The notes under the pieces: generated by a model
Told to the model about the DNA's origin: nothing
What the model saw: only the letters and a program-made list of their open reading frames with translations
Databases searched by the model: none
Shown: in pieces, positions 37,353 to 48,966 of the stretch
Numbering within the stretch: position 1 is the first letter of the stretch
Layout of the letters: every line of letters begins with the position of its first letter
Made by a program: the position numbers and the translations under genes
Origin: Bin107 sp965221655
Lineage (GTDB): Bacteria > UBA8248
Direction: 5' to 3'
DNA length: 64,000 bases
Assembly: GCA_965221655.1 (NCBI GenBank)
Contig: OZ244906.1
Location: 1,736,001 to 1,800,000 of the forward strand

Positions 37353-38585
37353 ATGCCGAAGCCGCTCGAAGGGCTGCGAGTGTTGGACCTCACCCAGTTC
37401 TACTCGGGTCCCTGGGCCACGCTCTTACTGGCGGGGCTGGGTGCGGAGGTCGTCAAGATCAACAACCCGGCCACGGGCGACGTGGTGGCACAGGGGCCTC
37501 CCTTCGCGGGCGCGGGCGGCGTGTCGTTCCACAAACAGGATGAGGACGACCTGGGCATCGCCTACCTCAAGCGTGCCCGCAACAAGAAATCCCTCACGCT
37601 CGACCTCAAGAACCCGCGCGGGCTGGAATTGTTCCTCCGCCTTGCGGCCGAGGCCGACGTACTCGTCGAGAACTTCGCCGTCGGCGTGACCGAGCGCCTC
37701 GGAATCGACTACCCGAGGCTCAAAGAGCACAACCCGGGTCTCGTCTACTGCTCCATCACCGGCTACGGGCAAAGCGGCCCCGACGCGCCGCTCAAGGGCT
37801 ACGACGCCGTGACCCAGGCGGTCTCGGGGCTGATGAACCTCACCGGCTTCCCCGACGGGCCACCCACCAAGGCGGGCTCCGCCATTGCAGACAGCATCGG
37901 CGGCACGTTCGCCTATGGCGCCATCGCCACCGCGCTCCTGCACCGCGAGCGCACCGGCGAGGGCCAGTGGGTGGACGTTTCGATGGTGGACTGCCTCGTG
38001 TCGCTCGTCTTCGACGAGCCCATGGACTGCTACGAAGCACTGGGACTGCCCGAGCGGCTGGGAAACCGCATCATGCGCCTCTCGCCCTTCAACGCCTATC
38101 CGGCCCAAGACGGCTGGCTGGTCGTCGGCGCGGGCACCGACGCCCACTGGAACAACATTCTGCGTGCCATCGGCCGCGAGGAACTGGTGGGCGACGCGCG
38201 CTACGCGGACCTGAGCGGGCGCATCACGCACAACGACGAAGTGGACGCCCTCATCACCGAATGGACGAAAAAACACGCCGTGGCGGAGGGGCTGGACGCG
38301 CTGCGCCGTTTCGACGTCGTCTGCGGGCCCGTCCACACCATCCGGGACATACTCGCCTGGCCGCACCTTCGGGCGCGGAACATGGTGGAGGACCTCCCCC
38401 ACCCCACGCTGGGTCCACTGCGCGGCGTCAAAACGGCGGGCTTCCCCCTCAAGTTCGAAAAATCCCCCGGCGGCTACGATGCCCCCGCTCCGCTCAGCGG
38501 GCAGCACAACGAGGAAATTCTCGGAGCGTGGCTCGGCCTGGGAGAAGAGGAAATCGAAGCCTTAAGGCGCGGCGGCGTCGTTTGA
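37353..38585 (+). CDS. Family III CoA-transferase (CaiB/BaiF type)
   Basis: A 410-residue enzyme that moves CoA between acyl groups. The start GLRVLDLTQFYSGPWATLLLAGLGAEVVKI is typical (shown here only in part), as are NPRGLELFLRLAAEADVLVENFAVG and YCSITGYGQSGP. The catalytic Asp lies in SAIADSIGG, about residue 174. GGGAG lies 7 bases before the ATG; an upstream GTG at 37323 has no support. The neighbours on the same strand are the iron-sulphur pair and a methyltransferase, so this block may degrade or activate an unusual acid. The substrate is unknown. Confidence 0.9.
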   Translation: MPKPLEGLRVLDLTQFYSGPWATLLLAGLGAEVVKINNPATGDVVAQGPPFAGAGGVSFHKQDEDDLGIAYLKRARNKKSLTLDLKNPRGLELFLRLAAEADVLVENFAVGVTERLGIDYPRLKEHNPGLVYCSITGYGQSGPDAPLKGYDAVTQAVSGLMNLTGFPDGPPTKAGSAIADSIGGTFAYGAIATALLHRERTGEGQWVDVSMVDCLVSLVFDEPMDCYEALGLPERLGNRIMRLSPFNAYPAQDGWLVVGAGTDAHWNNILRAIGREELVGDARYADLSGRITHNDEVDALITEWTKKHAVAEGLDALRRFDVVCGPVHTIRDILAWPHLRARNMVEDLPHPTLGPLRGVKTAGFPLKFEKSPGGYDAPAPLSGQHNEEILGAWLGLGEEEIEALRRGGVV

Positions 38586-38718
38586 GCCGATCCGCCCGCA
38601 TTGTGTGCAGGGCCGCGCTCGGCTATCATGAAATTCTATTTTTCGCATATTCCAGACTGCCCAGGGCGTGCGTCCAGCTACGCCGCCCCCGTCCGAAACT
38701 CGCTGGGAGGCGTTGCCC

Positions 38719-39546
38719 GTGAGCATCATCAACGAAGTCGGCGCGACCGCTTTCGTCATCGCATCCATGCGCGCCATGGAAGAGAAGCGGGAGCAGAAGA
38801 TATTCGACGACCCCTACGCCAAGTGGTTCGCCAACCCGGAAATCGACGAGAAGGTGCGGTTTTTGATCGCCGCCTTTCCGCCCTCGCTGGAGGTCGTGCG
38901 CTACCGGGTCTGCATCATGGGCGAAATCGTCGCGCGCAGCATTGCGGACGGCGTGCGGCAGGTAGTGACCCTGGGGGCCGGCTTCGACATGCGCGCGGAG
39001 ATTTTTCGGGCCGACGGCGTCCGGTTCTGTGACGTCGACCAGCCCGCCGTGCTCACGTACAAGCGCGAGGTACTCGAGAGCAACGGCGTCGCGCCCTGCA
39101 CGTACATTCTCTGCAACTACCTGGAGGTCGACCTGCCCGAAAAGCTCGCCGAGGCGGGCTTTGACCTCACTGCCCCCACCCTGTTCGTCTGGGAGGGGAA
39201 CACCATGTATCTGCCGCGCGACCTGATACACGCGTTTCTCGACAAGCTGCGCGCGCGGTTTCCCGCCATGCGCATCGCTTTCGATTATTTCTCGCAGAAG
39301 GTGATCGATCGCACCACGGGCAACGAGGAGGTAACCCTCGCCACCGACCGGTTCGAGAACAGCTTCGGGGTCAAGTGGCTGACCGGCTTCGACGATCTGC
39401 CCGCCCTAGCGCAACGCCACGACCTGGAAATCGTCGAAACAGGCGGCATGATTGACGTGGGCAACCACCACAACCCAGAGGCGGCGGCGGAACTCGCCTA
39501 TTTGCTGGGGTTCTACTCCTACTGCGTTTTGCGGGCTCGCCCGTAG
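38719..39546 (+). CDS. Class I SAM-dependent methyltransferase (leucine carboxyl methyltransferase-like family)
   Basis: A 275-residue methyltransferase of the LCM/TIGR00027-like group. The SAM-binding region is VVTLGAGFDMRAEIF followed by FCDVDQPAVLTYKRE; a later family motif is FVWEGNTMYLPRDLI. The bacterial members methylate O-positions of small molecules, often in secondary metabolism; the substrate cannot be told. I chose GTG at 38719 because GGGAGG lies 9 bases upstream and the protein then begins with the family phrase SIINEVGATAF; a GTG-less frame extends to 38668. It is separated from the CoA-transferase by about 130 bases, so co-transcription is uncertain. Confidence 0.82.
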   Translation: MSIINEVGATAFVIASMRAMEEKREQKIFDDPYAKWFANPEIDEKVRFLIAAFPPSLEVVRYRVCIMGEIVARSIADGVRQVVTLGAGFDMRAEIFRADGVRFCDVDQPAVLTYKREVLESNGVAPCTYILCNYLEVDLPEKLAEAGFDLTAPTLFVWEGNTMYLPRDLIHAFLDKLRARFPAMRIAFDYFSQKVIDRTTGNEEVTLATDRFENSFGVKWLTGFDDLPALAQRHDLEIVETGGMIDVGNHHNPEAAAELAYLLGFYSYCVLRARP

Positions 39547-39698
39547 GGACGTCCCCCGCAGCCGCTTGCGCGGGGTGGAAGCCACCCCCGAAAATCAAGG
39601 GCCGGACGGGGCACGCCCCGGCTGGGCGGGTGCCGCCCTGCGCGCGAAACCATCGACCGGGAGGCGCACGCCCCTCCCCGGTGGGGCGGGGCGCTGCC

Positions 39699-40076
39699 CT
39701 ACAGCGTGATGACCAAATCGGGCGCAGCGGGGGCGAGTGCCGCGTAAAGCTGCGGGAAGCAGCCCGCCTGCACGCCCGCGACGGTGCCCTTGGCCGTCAC
39801 CTCGCCCGAACCGCACTGCTCGAAGGTGCCTTCCGCCATGTTGCGCCGCACGGCGCACTGGTCGCAAACCATGAGGAGCATCCCCTTCTCGGCGGCGATC
39901 TTCGCCAGCCGCTCGCCGACGGGGTCGCCCGCGCGCAGGCAGAACATGTTGTCGTCGAAGAAGAACATCCCGACGACGTCGACGCCGTGCGTGCCGGCCT
40001 CGAGTTGGGGGAGGATCATCGTGGCGAGCTTGTAGGTCGCGGACATATCGGTTGCAAAGACGTAGGCGACTTTCAT
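39699..40076 (-). CDS. DsrE/DsrF-like sulfur-relay family protein
   Basis: A 125-residue small alpha/beta protein beginning MKVAYVFATDMSATYKLATMI, the nucleotide-like Rossmann strand of the DsrE family. It has a Cys pair in VCDQCAVRR, near the position used for persulfide transfer in DsrE and TusD, and another Cys in EQCGSG and AGCF. It likely carries sulfur or acts as a scaffold; a role in sulfur relay is inferred from the fold. AGGGG lies 11 bases before the ATG. It stands alone, downstream of the tct operon on the same strand and separated from it by 342 bases. Confidence 0.75.
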   Translation of the reverse strand: MKVAYVFATDMSATYKLATMILPQLEAGTHGVDVVGMFFFDDNMFCLRAGDPVGERLAKIAAEKGMLLMVCDQCAVRRNMAEGTFEQCGSGEVTAKGTVAGVQAGCFPQLYAALAPAAPDLVITL

Positions 40077-40418
40077 GGTTCGGGTTCCCCTTTCCGGTTC
40101 GTTCTGCGTGATTTGGGCGAAACGCCCTGGTGCGTTTTCCGCTCGTGCGACTTTCCATCGAAGCCACCGCGCGGGACTTCTCTAAGGCCGCTCCCGACCT
40201 CTCGCGCGCATCTGCCCCGTGGCACAACCGCCCAATCTTACAGGCCGACACGGGGGGGGCAATCGCTCCGCGTCTCGCGGGCGAGACGAAACCCGCCCGG
40301 CGCGAACGAGGGGCAGGCAAACCGCGACGACCCGCATGCACGCGCAGACGAAAACGCCTGCTCCGGGCCAAGCGAGCACCCGCGCCTTTCGTTGCCGCGG
40401 CTTCTCCCCCGCTCGTTC
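40077..40418. other. Intergenic gap without recognised gene
   Basis: A 342-base GC-rich gap between tctA and the DsrE-like gene, both on the minus strand. I see no coding frame with a ribosome-binding site, no RNA gene, no terminator with a T-run and no convincing promoter. It should hold the promoter of the DsrE-like gene. Confidence 0.6.
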
Positions 40419-41948
40419 CTAGTCGGAACCGCCGCCGCCGAGGCCGAGCTTGAGTGAGCGGAACATCGCCGCCATGCTGTAGATTGCGGTGAACAGGGAC
40501 AAAACGAGTATCGTCGCCGTGATGGGGCTGAGCAGAAGGGCCGACATGTTTCCGCCCGATATCGTGAGTGCGCGGCTGAGGTTGATCTCGATAATCGGCC
40601 CCATGATGAAGGCGAGCACGATGGGCACGACGGGTATGTCGATCTTCTCGAAGTAATACGCGATTGCCGCCAGAATGAGCACCATGACGACGTGGGCCGT
40701 GTAGTTCGCATACACGTAGCTGCCGGCGACGACGAGAATCAAGACGAACGGGCCGAGAATGCGCCGGGGCACCTTGGCGACGAGGCTGAAGGCGCGGGTG
40801 CCGATGAGCCCCGTGAACAGGAGCATGATGTTGATGACGAGCAGGCCGATGAACACCGTCGCCACAAACGTTCCGTTGTCGCGGAAGAGCAGCGGGCCGG
40901 GCACGAGACCCTTGCTGATCAACACGCCGAGGAGGATGGCCGCTCCGCCCGAACCCGGAATGCCGAGCGAGAGCGAGGGCACGAGCGTGCCCGCGACCAG
41001 TGCGTTGTTCGAACACTCCGGAGCGGCGACGCCCTCGATGACGCCCGTGCCGAACTCCTCTGATCGCTTCGACCACCTGCGCTCCTCGCTGTAGGCCAGC
41101 ATGCCCGCGATGGAGCCGCCCGCCCCCGGAACGGCGCCGACCCCGGTGCCGATGAGGCTCGAGCGAATCCAGGTGGGGATGAGGCGGCGGACTTCCTCGG
41201 GCAGGATGCGGTTGCGCCGGCCCGCGGCGGCCTGCCCGGCGTCCGTTTCGGCTTCCTCGACCGTGCGCCTGTGGTCCACGAGAAGGTTGAAAGCTTCCGG
41301 CCCCGCCAGAAAAGCGATGATGACGATGACGAGCGGAATGCCGTCCATCAGGTATCCCTGGTCGAACGTAAAGCGCAGCCCGCCGAAGCCCGAGCTTCCC
41401 ACCGTCGCCAGCAACAAGCCGATGCCCGTGGCGAGGAAGCCGCGCGCGGCGTCCTTGCCGAAGAAGCTCGCCACGATGGAGAGCCCGAACACGCCGACGG
41501 CGAACAGTTCGCCCGGCCCGAACATCAAGGCGACGTGGCCCAGCGAGGTGCCCGCGATGATGAAGATCATCGTGCTGGTGACGCCGCCGATCACCCCTGA
41601 GTAGAGCGAGACGCGCAGCGCCTTGCGCGCCAGTCCCTTGCGCGTCATGGCGTAGCCGTCGAGCACGGTGACCGCCGACGCACCCGTCCCCGGCGTGCGG
41701 ATGAGGATGGCCGGAATGGAACTGCCGTATTCCACCCCCGAATAGACGGCGAGGAAGAACATGGTCGCGTACTCGACGGGCATCGTGAACGTAAGAGGGA
41801 AAAGAAGCGCGAGCGCCTGCGAGCTGCCGAAGCCCGGCATGGCGCCCATGAGCACGCCGACCGCCACGCCCCCCAGCATGATCAGCAAGATAGTGGGCGA
41901 GGAGAGCTGACTCAGCGCCGCGAATGCATGCCCCAGGCTTTCCGCCAT
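40419..41948 (-). CDS. tctA: TctA family large permease of a tripartite tricarboxylate transporter
   Basis: A 509-residue inner-membrane protein with about 11-12 helices. Family phrases are GAMPGFGSSQALALLFPLTF, YGSSIPAILIRTPGTGASAVT, GVGAVPGAGGSIAGML and NNALVAGTLVPSLSLGIPGSGGAAILLG. It is the large permease that works with TctB and the periplasmic TctC to import di- or tricarboxylates or related acids with a cation gradient. AGGAG lies 8 bases before the ATG at 41948; the frame extends upstream into tctB and is not family-like. It follows tctB by 11 bases, giving the order tctC-tctB-tctA. Confidence 0.94.
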   Translation of the reverse strand: MAESLGHAFAALSQLSSPTILLIMLGGVAVGVLMGAMPGFGSSQALALLFPLTFTMPVEYATMFFLAVYSGVEYGSSIPAILIRTPGTGASAVTVLDGYAMTRKGLARKALRVSLYSGVIGGVTSTMIFIIAGTSLGHVALMFGPGELFAVGVFGLSIVASFFGKDAARGFLATGIGLLLATVGSSGFGGLRFTFDQGYLMDGIPLVIVIIAFLAGPEAFNLLVDHRRTVEEAETDAGQAAAGRRNRILPEEVRRLIPTWIRSSLIGTGVGAVPGAGGSIAGMLAYSEERRWSKRSEEFGTGVIEGVAAPECSNNALVAGTLVPSLSLGIPGSGGAAILLGVLISKGLVPGPLLFRDNGTFVATVFIGLLVINIMLLFTGLIGTRAFSLVAKVPRRILGPFVLILVVAGSYVYANYTAHVVMVLILAAIAYYFEKIDIPVVPIVLAFIMGPIIEINLSRALTISGGNMSALLLSPITATILVLSLFTAIYSMAAMFRSLKLGLGGGGSD

Positions 41949-41959
41949 TCGTCCAGCTC

Positions 41960-42493
41960 CTATAAGATGTAGACGGGGAGGAACTTGAGCGGCAGCGGAA
42001 TGTTCAGCATCGGCACCAGCCCCAGATACAAGATAAGCATGGTCGCCGCCGAGAGCGCGAGGCCCATCCACAGCGCCCGGCCCATCGGCGCGGCCACCCG
42101 CATCCGCGGAACGACCAAAAGCGCCATGAGGACAATGGTCGTGATTTCAAACCCTACCGGCTCGAGCAAAACCGCGTAGAGGTAGACGAACACGACGATG
42201 GAGACGAACTCCGGCCAATGGAAGCGAAGGTGCGCGTCCTCGCCCTCCGCCCCGGCGGACGCAAGGAAAACACGCCCCAGGATAATCACCGCCCAGATGA
42301 TCGAGAAACCCAGAGCCAGGCGGGGGAAAAAGGCGTCCCCCGGATACCCGGGTTCGTAGGGAGGCTGCATCTTATAGGTTTCGTAGTAGAGAAACGCGAG
42401 CACCCCCAGAATGAGGGCGGTGGTGGCGAGCACCACCACCCTCATCGGGAGCCGCAATTCGAACGACGCGCTTTCCCTGTCCTGCTCGCTCAT
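41960..42493 (-). CDS. tctB: TctB family small permease
   Basis: A 177-residue membrane protein with four hydrophobic helices (VVVLATTALILGVLAFLYYE; LALGFSIIWAVIILGRVFLA; FVSIVVFVYLYAVLLEPVGF; LWMGLALSAATMLILYLGLV). The PG(Y/D)AFFPRLALG phrase is typical of the family. The ATG at 42493 is better than the TTG two codons upstream. It sits between tctC and tctA and acts as the small membrane partner of TctA. Sequence is poorly conserved across the family, so the call rests partly on context. Confidence 0.88.
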   Translation of the reverse strand: MSEQDRESASFELRLPMRVVVLATTALILGVLAFLYYETYKMQPPYEPGYPGDAFFPRLALGFSIIWAVIILGRVFLASAGAEGEDAHLRFHWPEFVSIVVFVYLYAVLLEPVGFEITTIVLMALLVVPRMRVAAPMGRALWMGLALSAATMLILYLGLVPMLNIPLPLKFLPVYIL

Positions 42494-42542
42494 GTTCAAA
42501 GCCTCACGGCGCGGAAAAGCCCGTCGCCCGTTTCCGAAACGC

Positions 42543-43547
42543 TTACTTCTTGATGATGTTGTGGTCGATCATGAATTGTTTCACGATCGCCTGGTTCTTC
42601 GCCATGTCCTTGTTGAGGAACTCCTGGTCCGTCTTGACGTCCAGGACGATGTGCGTCCCCTTGGCGAGGTAGTCCTTGTAGTCGGGCGAGCTGGTCACCT
42701 TGTACACGGCTTCGCGCAGTTTTTTCAGAATCGGCGCAGGCGTGCCGCGCTTGACCATGAGACCCTGCCAGTGGAGCGGGAGGTCGTACTTGAGGCCCGC
42801 TTCCACCGCACTGCGCACGTTTTTCCATATCGGGTCGTGCGAGAGGCGCTTTTCGGTCTGCGAGACGAGGGGGCAGATGGTGCCCGCCTCGATGTGCGGC
42901 CTCCACGTGCGCGGCGACGCCTGCCCGCTGGGCAGATGGCCGCCGAGGACGTCTTTCACCACGTTGCCGTCGCCCCGGTAGAAGATCGTGCGCACCGCTT
43001 TGCCGATGCCCGCGGCCTTGAGGAAGGCGAGTTGATGGCGGTGGTGCGTGGAACCCCTCTTGTTCGAGCCCATCGAGAGCTTGCCGGGGTTCTTCTTGGC
43101 GTAGGCGATGAGATCTTCAAGCGTCTTGATGCCGTAGGGGTTGTCGCACTTGACCGCCACGCCGTAGACGTGCTTTTCGACCTGGGCCAGCGTCTGGAAG
43201 TCGTCGTACGACCTCTTGTAGTGCGGCAGGTGGAAATACCCGTAAAAGCTCGCGCTGATGTGCATGATGATGTGGCCGTCTGCGGGCTTGCCCGAGACGT
43301 AGAGAACCGGCTCGTGCTGCGAGCCCCCGCTCTTGAACGTCACCCGCATGGGCACGCCGAGCACCTTGGGAAACTCCTGGGCGAGCAGCTGGCACCAGAC
43401 GGCGACGCTCGACCCCGGGGAGGTGGTGCACACCAACTCCATCGGTTTCGAGGGGAACTTCTGGGCTTGCGCGGGCACACTCCAGAGCGTTGCGCTCCAA
43501 AGCGTCAAAACGGCTGCGAGAACGAGGATGCGTTTGACCATCAACAT
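42543..43547 (-). CDS. tctC: TctC-like periplasmic solute-binding protein (Bug family)
   Basis: A 334-residue secreted protein. The signal peptide runs to about VPAQAQ-KF (residue 29). The family opening FPSKPMELVCTTSPGSSVAVWCQLLA and PKVLGVPMRV is clear, as is PAPILKKLREAVYKV near the end. It captures a carboxylate or similar solute for TctAB. AAGGAGG lies 6 bases before the ATG at 43547. It is the first gene of the operon and so should be the most abundant product. Unusual for the family, the mature part has three Cys residues (LVCTTSP, VWCQLL, VKCDNP), which might form a disulfide in the periplasm. Confidence 0.92.
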   Translation of the reverse strand: MLMVKRILVLAAVLTLWSATLWSVPAQAQKFPSKPMELVCTTSPGSSVAVWCQLLAQEFPKVLGVPMRVTFKSGGSQHEPVLYVSGKPADGHIIMHISASFYGYFHLPHYKRSYDDFQTLAQVEKHVYGVAVKCDNPYGIKTLEDLIAYAKKNPGKLSMGSNKRGSTHHRHQLAFLKAAGIGKAVRTIFYRGDGNVVKDVLGGHLPSGQASPRTWRPHIEAGTICPLVSQTEKRLSHDPIWKNVRSAVEAGLKYDLPLHWQGLMVKRGTPAPILKKLREAVYKVTSSPDYKDYLAKGTHIVLDVKTDQEFLNKDMAKNQAIVKQFMIDHNIIKK

Positions 43548-43776
43548 GTTGTTCCTCCTTCCAGGGTGGACACAATGGGGCAGGAGAAAACCCCGAATTC
43601 TCATTTGGTACCGGGTAGTATGCGGTAGAGCATATCATCTTTCCGTGCAACCCACAAATGCAGGCTTCAGAATCAACACTATTCGAAGAAAACGCCGCCG
43701 GCCGATTCCCGGCGCCATGCACGGCGAGCCTACGGACGAGGAAGCGTGGGGCGACGGCGGCGGGGAGAGCAGATTT

Positions 43777-45292
43777 TCAGGCGTCTGCGTCGCCAAAGTG
43801 GCGCACCTGCGGCGTGCGCCCCATGCGGCGCGCAAGCGCGCCCAGGCGCCGCATGACGACCTCGCCCAGCATGTTCTCATCGCCGCGGCGGCAGTGGAGG
43901 AACAACGCATCCGGAGGCGCCAGGCTCAAGGCGAAGCGTTCCAGCACCCCGGGTGCGCCGCCGCACAGGGTCTCGCCCAGACGCACGGCTGCGCCGATGA
44001 CGCGCGCGCGCCTGGCCGTCTCCACATCGAGGAGTCGCTCGACCTCGCGCAACTCACCCTCTGTCTTGCGGCTCGCGTAGCGCCCGAAGACGGCCAGGGC
44101 GAGAAACACGCGCTCCTGGTGTTCGACGGGCAGCGAGCGGGTGTGCAGCACTTCTGCTCCCGCGTGCGCGGCGCGGTAGTCGGGATGCACCCGCCAGGCG
44201 ATGTTCCCCAGCAGACACGCGGCCTCGCGCAGGCGGCGTTCACGCGCAGTCTCCTCGGGGAAGATCGCTCCCGTCCAGTCGAACAACTCACGGGAATGCG
44301 CGGGAAACCGGGCGGTGCGCGCGGCGATGTCGCGCGCCGCGTCGAGCAGGGGGTCGGCGGCGCGCTCGCTCTCCGCCAGGCGCGCGTAGGCCAGCCCCTC
44401 GCGCAGCCCGTTCGCGGAGAAGACGACGTGGCGCGGGGCGGCGGCCTCCAGCAAGCGGTGCATCACCAGGGCGGCGAGGGGAAGCAGGTCAAGCCTGCGG
44501 TTCGATACGCCGCCCATGCCCGCCAGGGACTCGCGGCTTTGTCTGGAGAGAAGAGCCGCGACCCTGGCCAGGTCCGCGCGCGGGCGGCGGTAGTGGTGCA
44601 CGATGTGGAGCGGATAGCCCGCTTGGGCCATGTGCGCCCGCGCGAGTGCGCGCCAGTTGCCGCCCACGGCGTAGAACGTGCGCCCGCGCATCCTGGCGAG
44701 CCAGGGGAGGTCGGCCAGCGCCCCGTCTATGATCTTGCGCGCGCGTTTGCGGCGGCCGCGCGCCGCAGCGGCGAGGTTGAGCGCGCCCAGGGGCAGCGTC
44801 GCCTGCTCGGCGGGCACGCCTTTGGTGAGGTGCACCAGCTCGAGGCTGCCTCCCCCCAAATCGCCCACCACGCCGTCCGCTTCGGGGGCTCCGCTCAGGA
44901 CGCCCAGGGCCGACATCTCCGCTTCCTCCGCACCCGAGAGCACGCGCACGCGCAGGCCGCAACGCCGCTCTACCTGCTCGACGAAAGCGCCTCCGTCCTC
45001 GGCGTCGCGCACCGCGGCGGTGGCAACGACGTCGAAGTGCGGCACCTCCATCGCCCGCAACAGCAACCCGAAGCGCGCGAGATTCTCGAGTGCCTGCTCG
45101 ATGCCCCCGGCGTCGAGCCGGCCCGTGTCGGGGAGGCCGCGGCCCAGGCCGCACATGACTCTCTCGTTGAACAGGGGGGTGGGCACGCGCCGCAGCCCGT
45201 CGAAAACCACCAGGCGAATCGAGTTCGAGCCGATGTCGATGACGCCGTAGCGCTTCTCCGCCCCGCGTGCCGCCCCTGCCGGGGCCGGTCGT

Positions 45293-45309
<17 letters not shown>
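43777..45309 (-). CDS. ppx: Exopolyphosphatase/GppA family phosphatase
   Basis: A 510-residue enzyme of the ASKHA fold that removes terminal phosphate from polyphosphate or converts pppGpp to ppGpp. The P-loop-like strands are GVIDIGSNSIRLVVFDG near residue 22 and VVGDLGGGSLELVHL near 148; the C-terminal HD-like helical region follows, with AACLLGNIAWRVHPDYR. The start is TTG at 45309, which overlaps the last 17 bases of ppk and has GAGG about 6-10 bases upstream. Overlap with ppk shows that polyP synthesis and breakdown are made from one transcript. Which of the two activities prevails cannot be told; the Ppx name is chosen for context. Confidence 0.88.
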
Positions 45310-47548
<2,239 letters not shown>

Positions 47549-47737
47549 TCTAAGCGGCCCCTGCGCCTGAGCGCAACGCGCGGCGCAAAACCCATAGGCG
47601 CGCACACCTCCGCCCGGAGGAGCCTCGCGCCTGGAAAAGCCCACCCGCGTGGGGTATGCTCGCACGGGACACCTCGGAGAACATATCCGCTTGCCCGTCC
47701 CCTGCGGGCGGCGCAGGCGCAAACCAAGGAGACCGCA

Positions 47738-48892
47738 ATGACGGGCGGCGAGGATGCGTTTCAGATTTCACTCGGCGTCGAGGAAGAATTGTTTCTCGTC
47801 GACCCCGAGAGCCGCGACCTGCTGAGCGACCCCGACCGGGGGATTTTTGAGGAATGCGCGGCGCGCAGCGGGGAGCACAAGGTCGTGCCGGAGTTCCGCC
47901 GCACCCAGATCGAGACGAACACGCGCGTTTGCGGGTCGGTCGCCGAGGCGTGCGAGGCGCTGCGCGAGACCCGCAGGCTCGTCATCGAGGCGGCGGCGAA
48001 CCACGGCGCCGCGGCACTCGCCACCTCGACCCACCCCTTCGCGGCGTGGGACGCGCAGCTGGTAACCTCGAAGGAGCGCTACGAGCGTTTCTCCATGGTT
48101 TTTCAGGAGAGCATCCGGCGTTTTCTCGCCAGCGGAATGCACGTGCACGCGGGCTTCGGCGACCCCGACTCCCGGATTCGGGTGATGACCGCCCTGCGCC
48201 GCTACCTCCCCGTGCTGCACGCGCTCTCGACCTCCTCGCCCTTCAACGGCGGCAGGGATACCGGCTTCAAATCCCACCGCCTGAGCCTCTACTGGCTGCT
48301 CAACCGCGTCGGACTCCCCCGGCCGATGGCCTCGCGCGCGGAGTTCGACCAGCTCGTTCACGAATACCAGCGCATGGAGTTCATCACCGACGGAAGCGAA
48401 ATATGGTGGGACGTCCGCCCCTCCCACGCGCACCCGACGATAGAGATGCGCATATGCGACATCTGCACCCGCGTGGAGGACGCGGCGTGCATGCTCGCGC
48501 TCTACGCGTCGCTCCTGCGCTACCTTTCGCGGCTCGACCGCGAGGGCGCGCTGCCCCCCGAGCCGCCCACGGAGATCATCGCCGAGAACCGCTGGCTCGC
48601 CCAGCGCTACGGGGTGTTCGCCTTCCTCGGCGACACGCGCAACGGGGGGAGGAGCGACATTGCCGATGAGGTGGAAACGCTCGTCGAGACACTTACAGAG
48701 GATGCGCGCGCACTCGCCTGCGAGGAGGAGCTGCGCCACGCGCTCCGCATCATCCGCGAGGGCAGCAGCGCCGACAGGCAGCTGGATCACTACCGCCTCC
48801 GCCTCGTGGAGGGAGACAGCGAGCCCGAAGCGCTGCGCGCGGTGGTAGACCTGATGATCGCCGAGACCAAGGCGGGCCTTGAGGTTTCCTAG
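47738..48892 (+). CDS. GCS2-type carboxylate-amine ligase (YbdK family)
   Basis: A 384-residue protein of the glutamate-cysteine ligase 2 superfamily. The catalytic-core phrases SLGVEEELFLVDPESRDL, PEFRRTQIETNT, GMHVHAGFGD, SSPFNGGRDTGFKSHR and WDVRPSHAHPTIEMRICD are all present. The family ligates an amino acid to another by ATP, usually making weak gamma-glutamylcysteine; the real substrate is not settled. AAGGAG lies 7 bases before the ATG. The last 22 codons are repeated, diverged, at 50261-50324, after the DUF4143 gene, so the gene's 3' end is an insertion boundary. Gene itself is intact and ends with a normal stop. Confidence 0.9.
   Translation: MTGGEDAFQISLGVEEELFLVDPESRDLLSDPDRGIFEECAARSGEHKVVPEFRRTQIETNTRVCGSVAEACEALRETRRLVIEAAANHGAAALATSTHPFAAWDAQLVTSKERYERFSMVFQESIRRFLASGMHVHAGFGDPDSRIRVMTALRRYLPVLHALSTSSPFNGGRDTGFKSHRLSLYWLLNRVGLPRPMASRAEFDQLVHEYQRMEFITDGSEIWWDVRPSHAHPTIEMRICDICTRVEDAACMLALYASLLRYLSRLDREGALPPEPPTEIIAENRWLAQRYGVFAFLGDTRNGGRSDIADEVETLVETLTEDARALACEEELRHALRIIREGSSADRQLDHYRLRLVEGDSEPEALRAVVDLMIAETKAGLEVS
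48827..48890 (+). repeat. Left copy of a 64-bp direct repeat (3' end of the GCS2 gene)
   Basis: These 64 bases, coding for EALRAVVDLMIAETKAGLEVS, recur at 50261-50324 with 56 of 64 identical positions by my count. The two copies bracket the DUF4143 gene. Confidence 0.8.
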
Positions 48893-48930
48893 GGGGGGCA
48901 ATCTGTCCGCCCCGGTCGGCACAAAAAAAC

Positions 48931-48961
48931 TTGACATTCTGCATTTTGATCGCATAATGTC
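48931..48961 (+). promoter_or_regulatory. Promoter with overlapping dyad operator, leaderless DUF4143 gene
   Basis: TTGACA (48931-48936), 16 bases, CATAAT (48953-48958). The expected start of transcription is about 48965, only 1-2 bases before the ATG at 48967. GACATTCTGC (48933-48942) and GCATAATGTC (48952-48961) form an inverted repeat with 9 of 10 matching pairs that spans both promoter elements. A repressor at this site would block transcription. Confidence 0.7.
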
Positions 48962-48966
48962 GATTT

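Noticed and set aside
40238..40711. A minus-strand frame of 157 codons crossing the end of tctA.
   Set aside because: It overlaps tctA out of frame, is rich in Ser and Arg, and has no ribosome-binding site.
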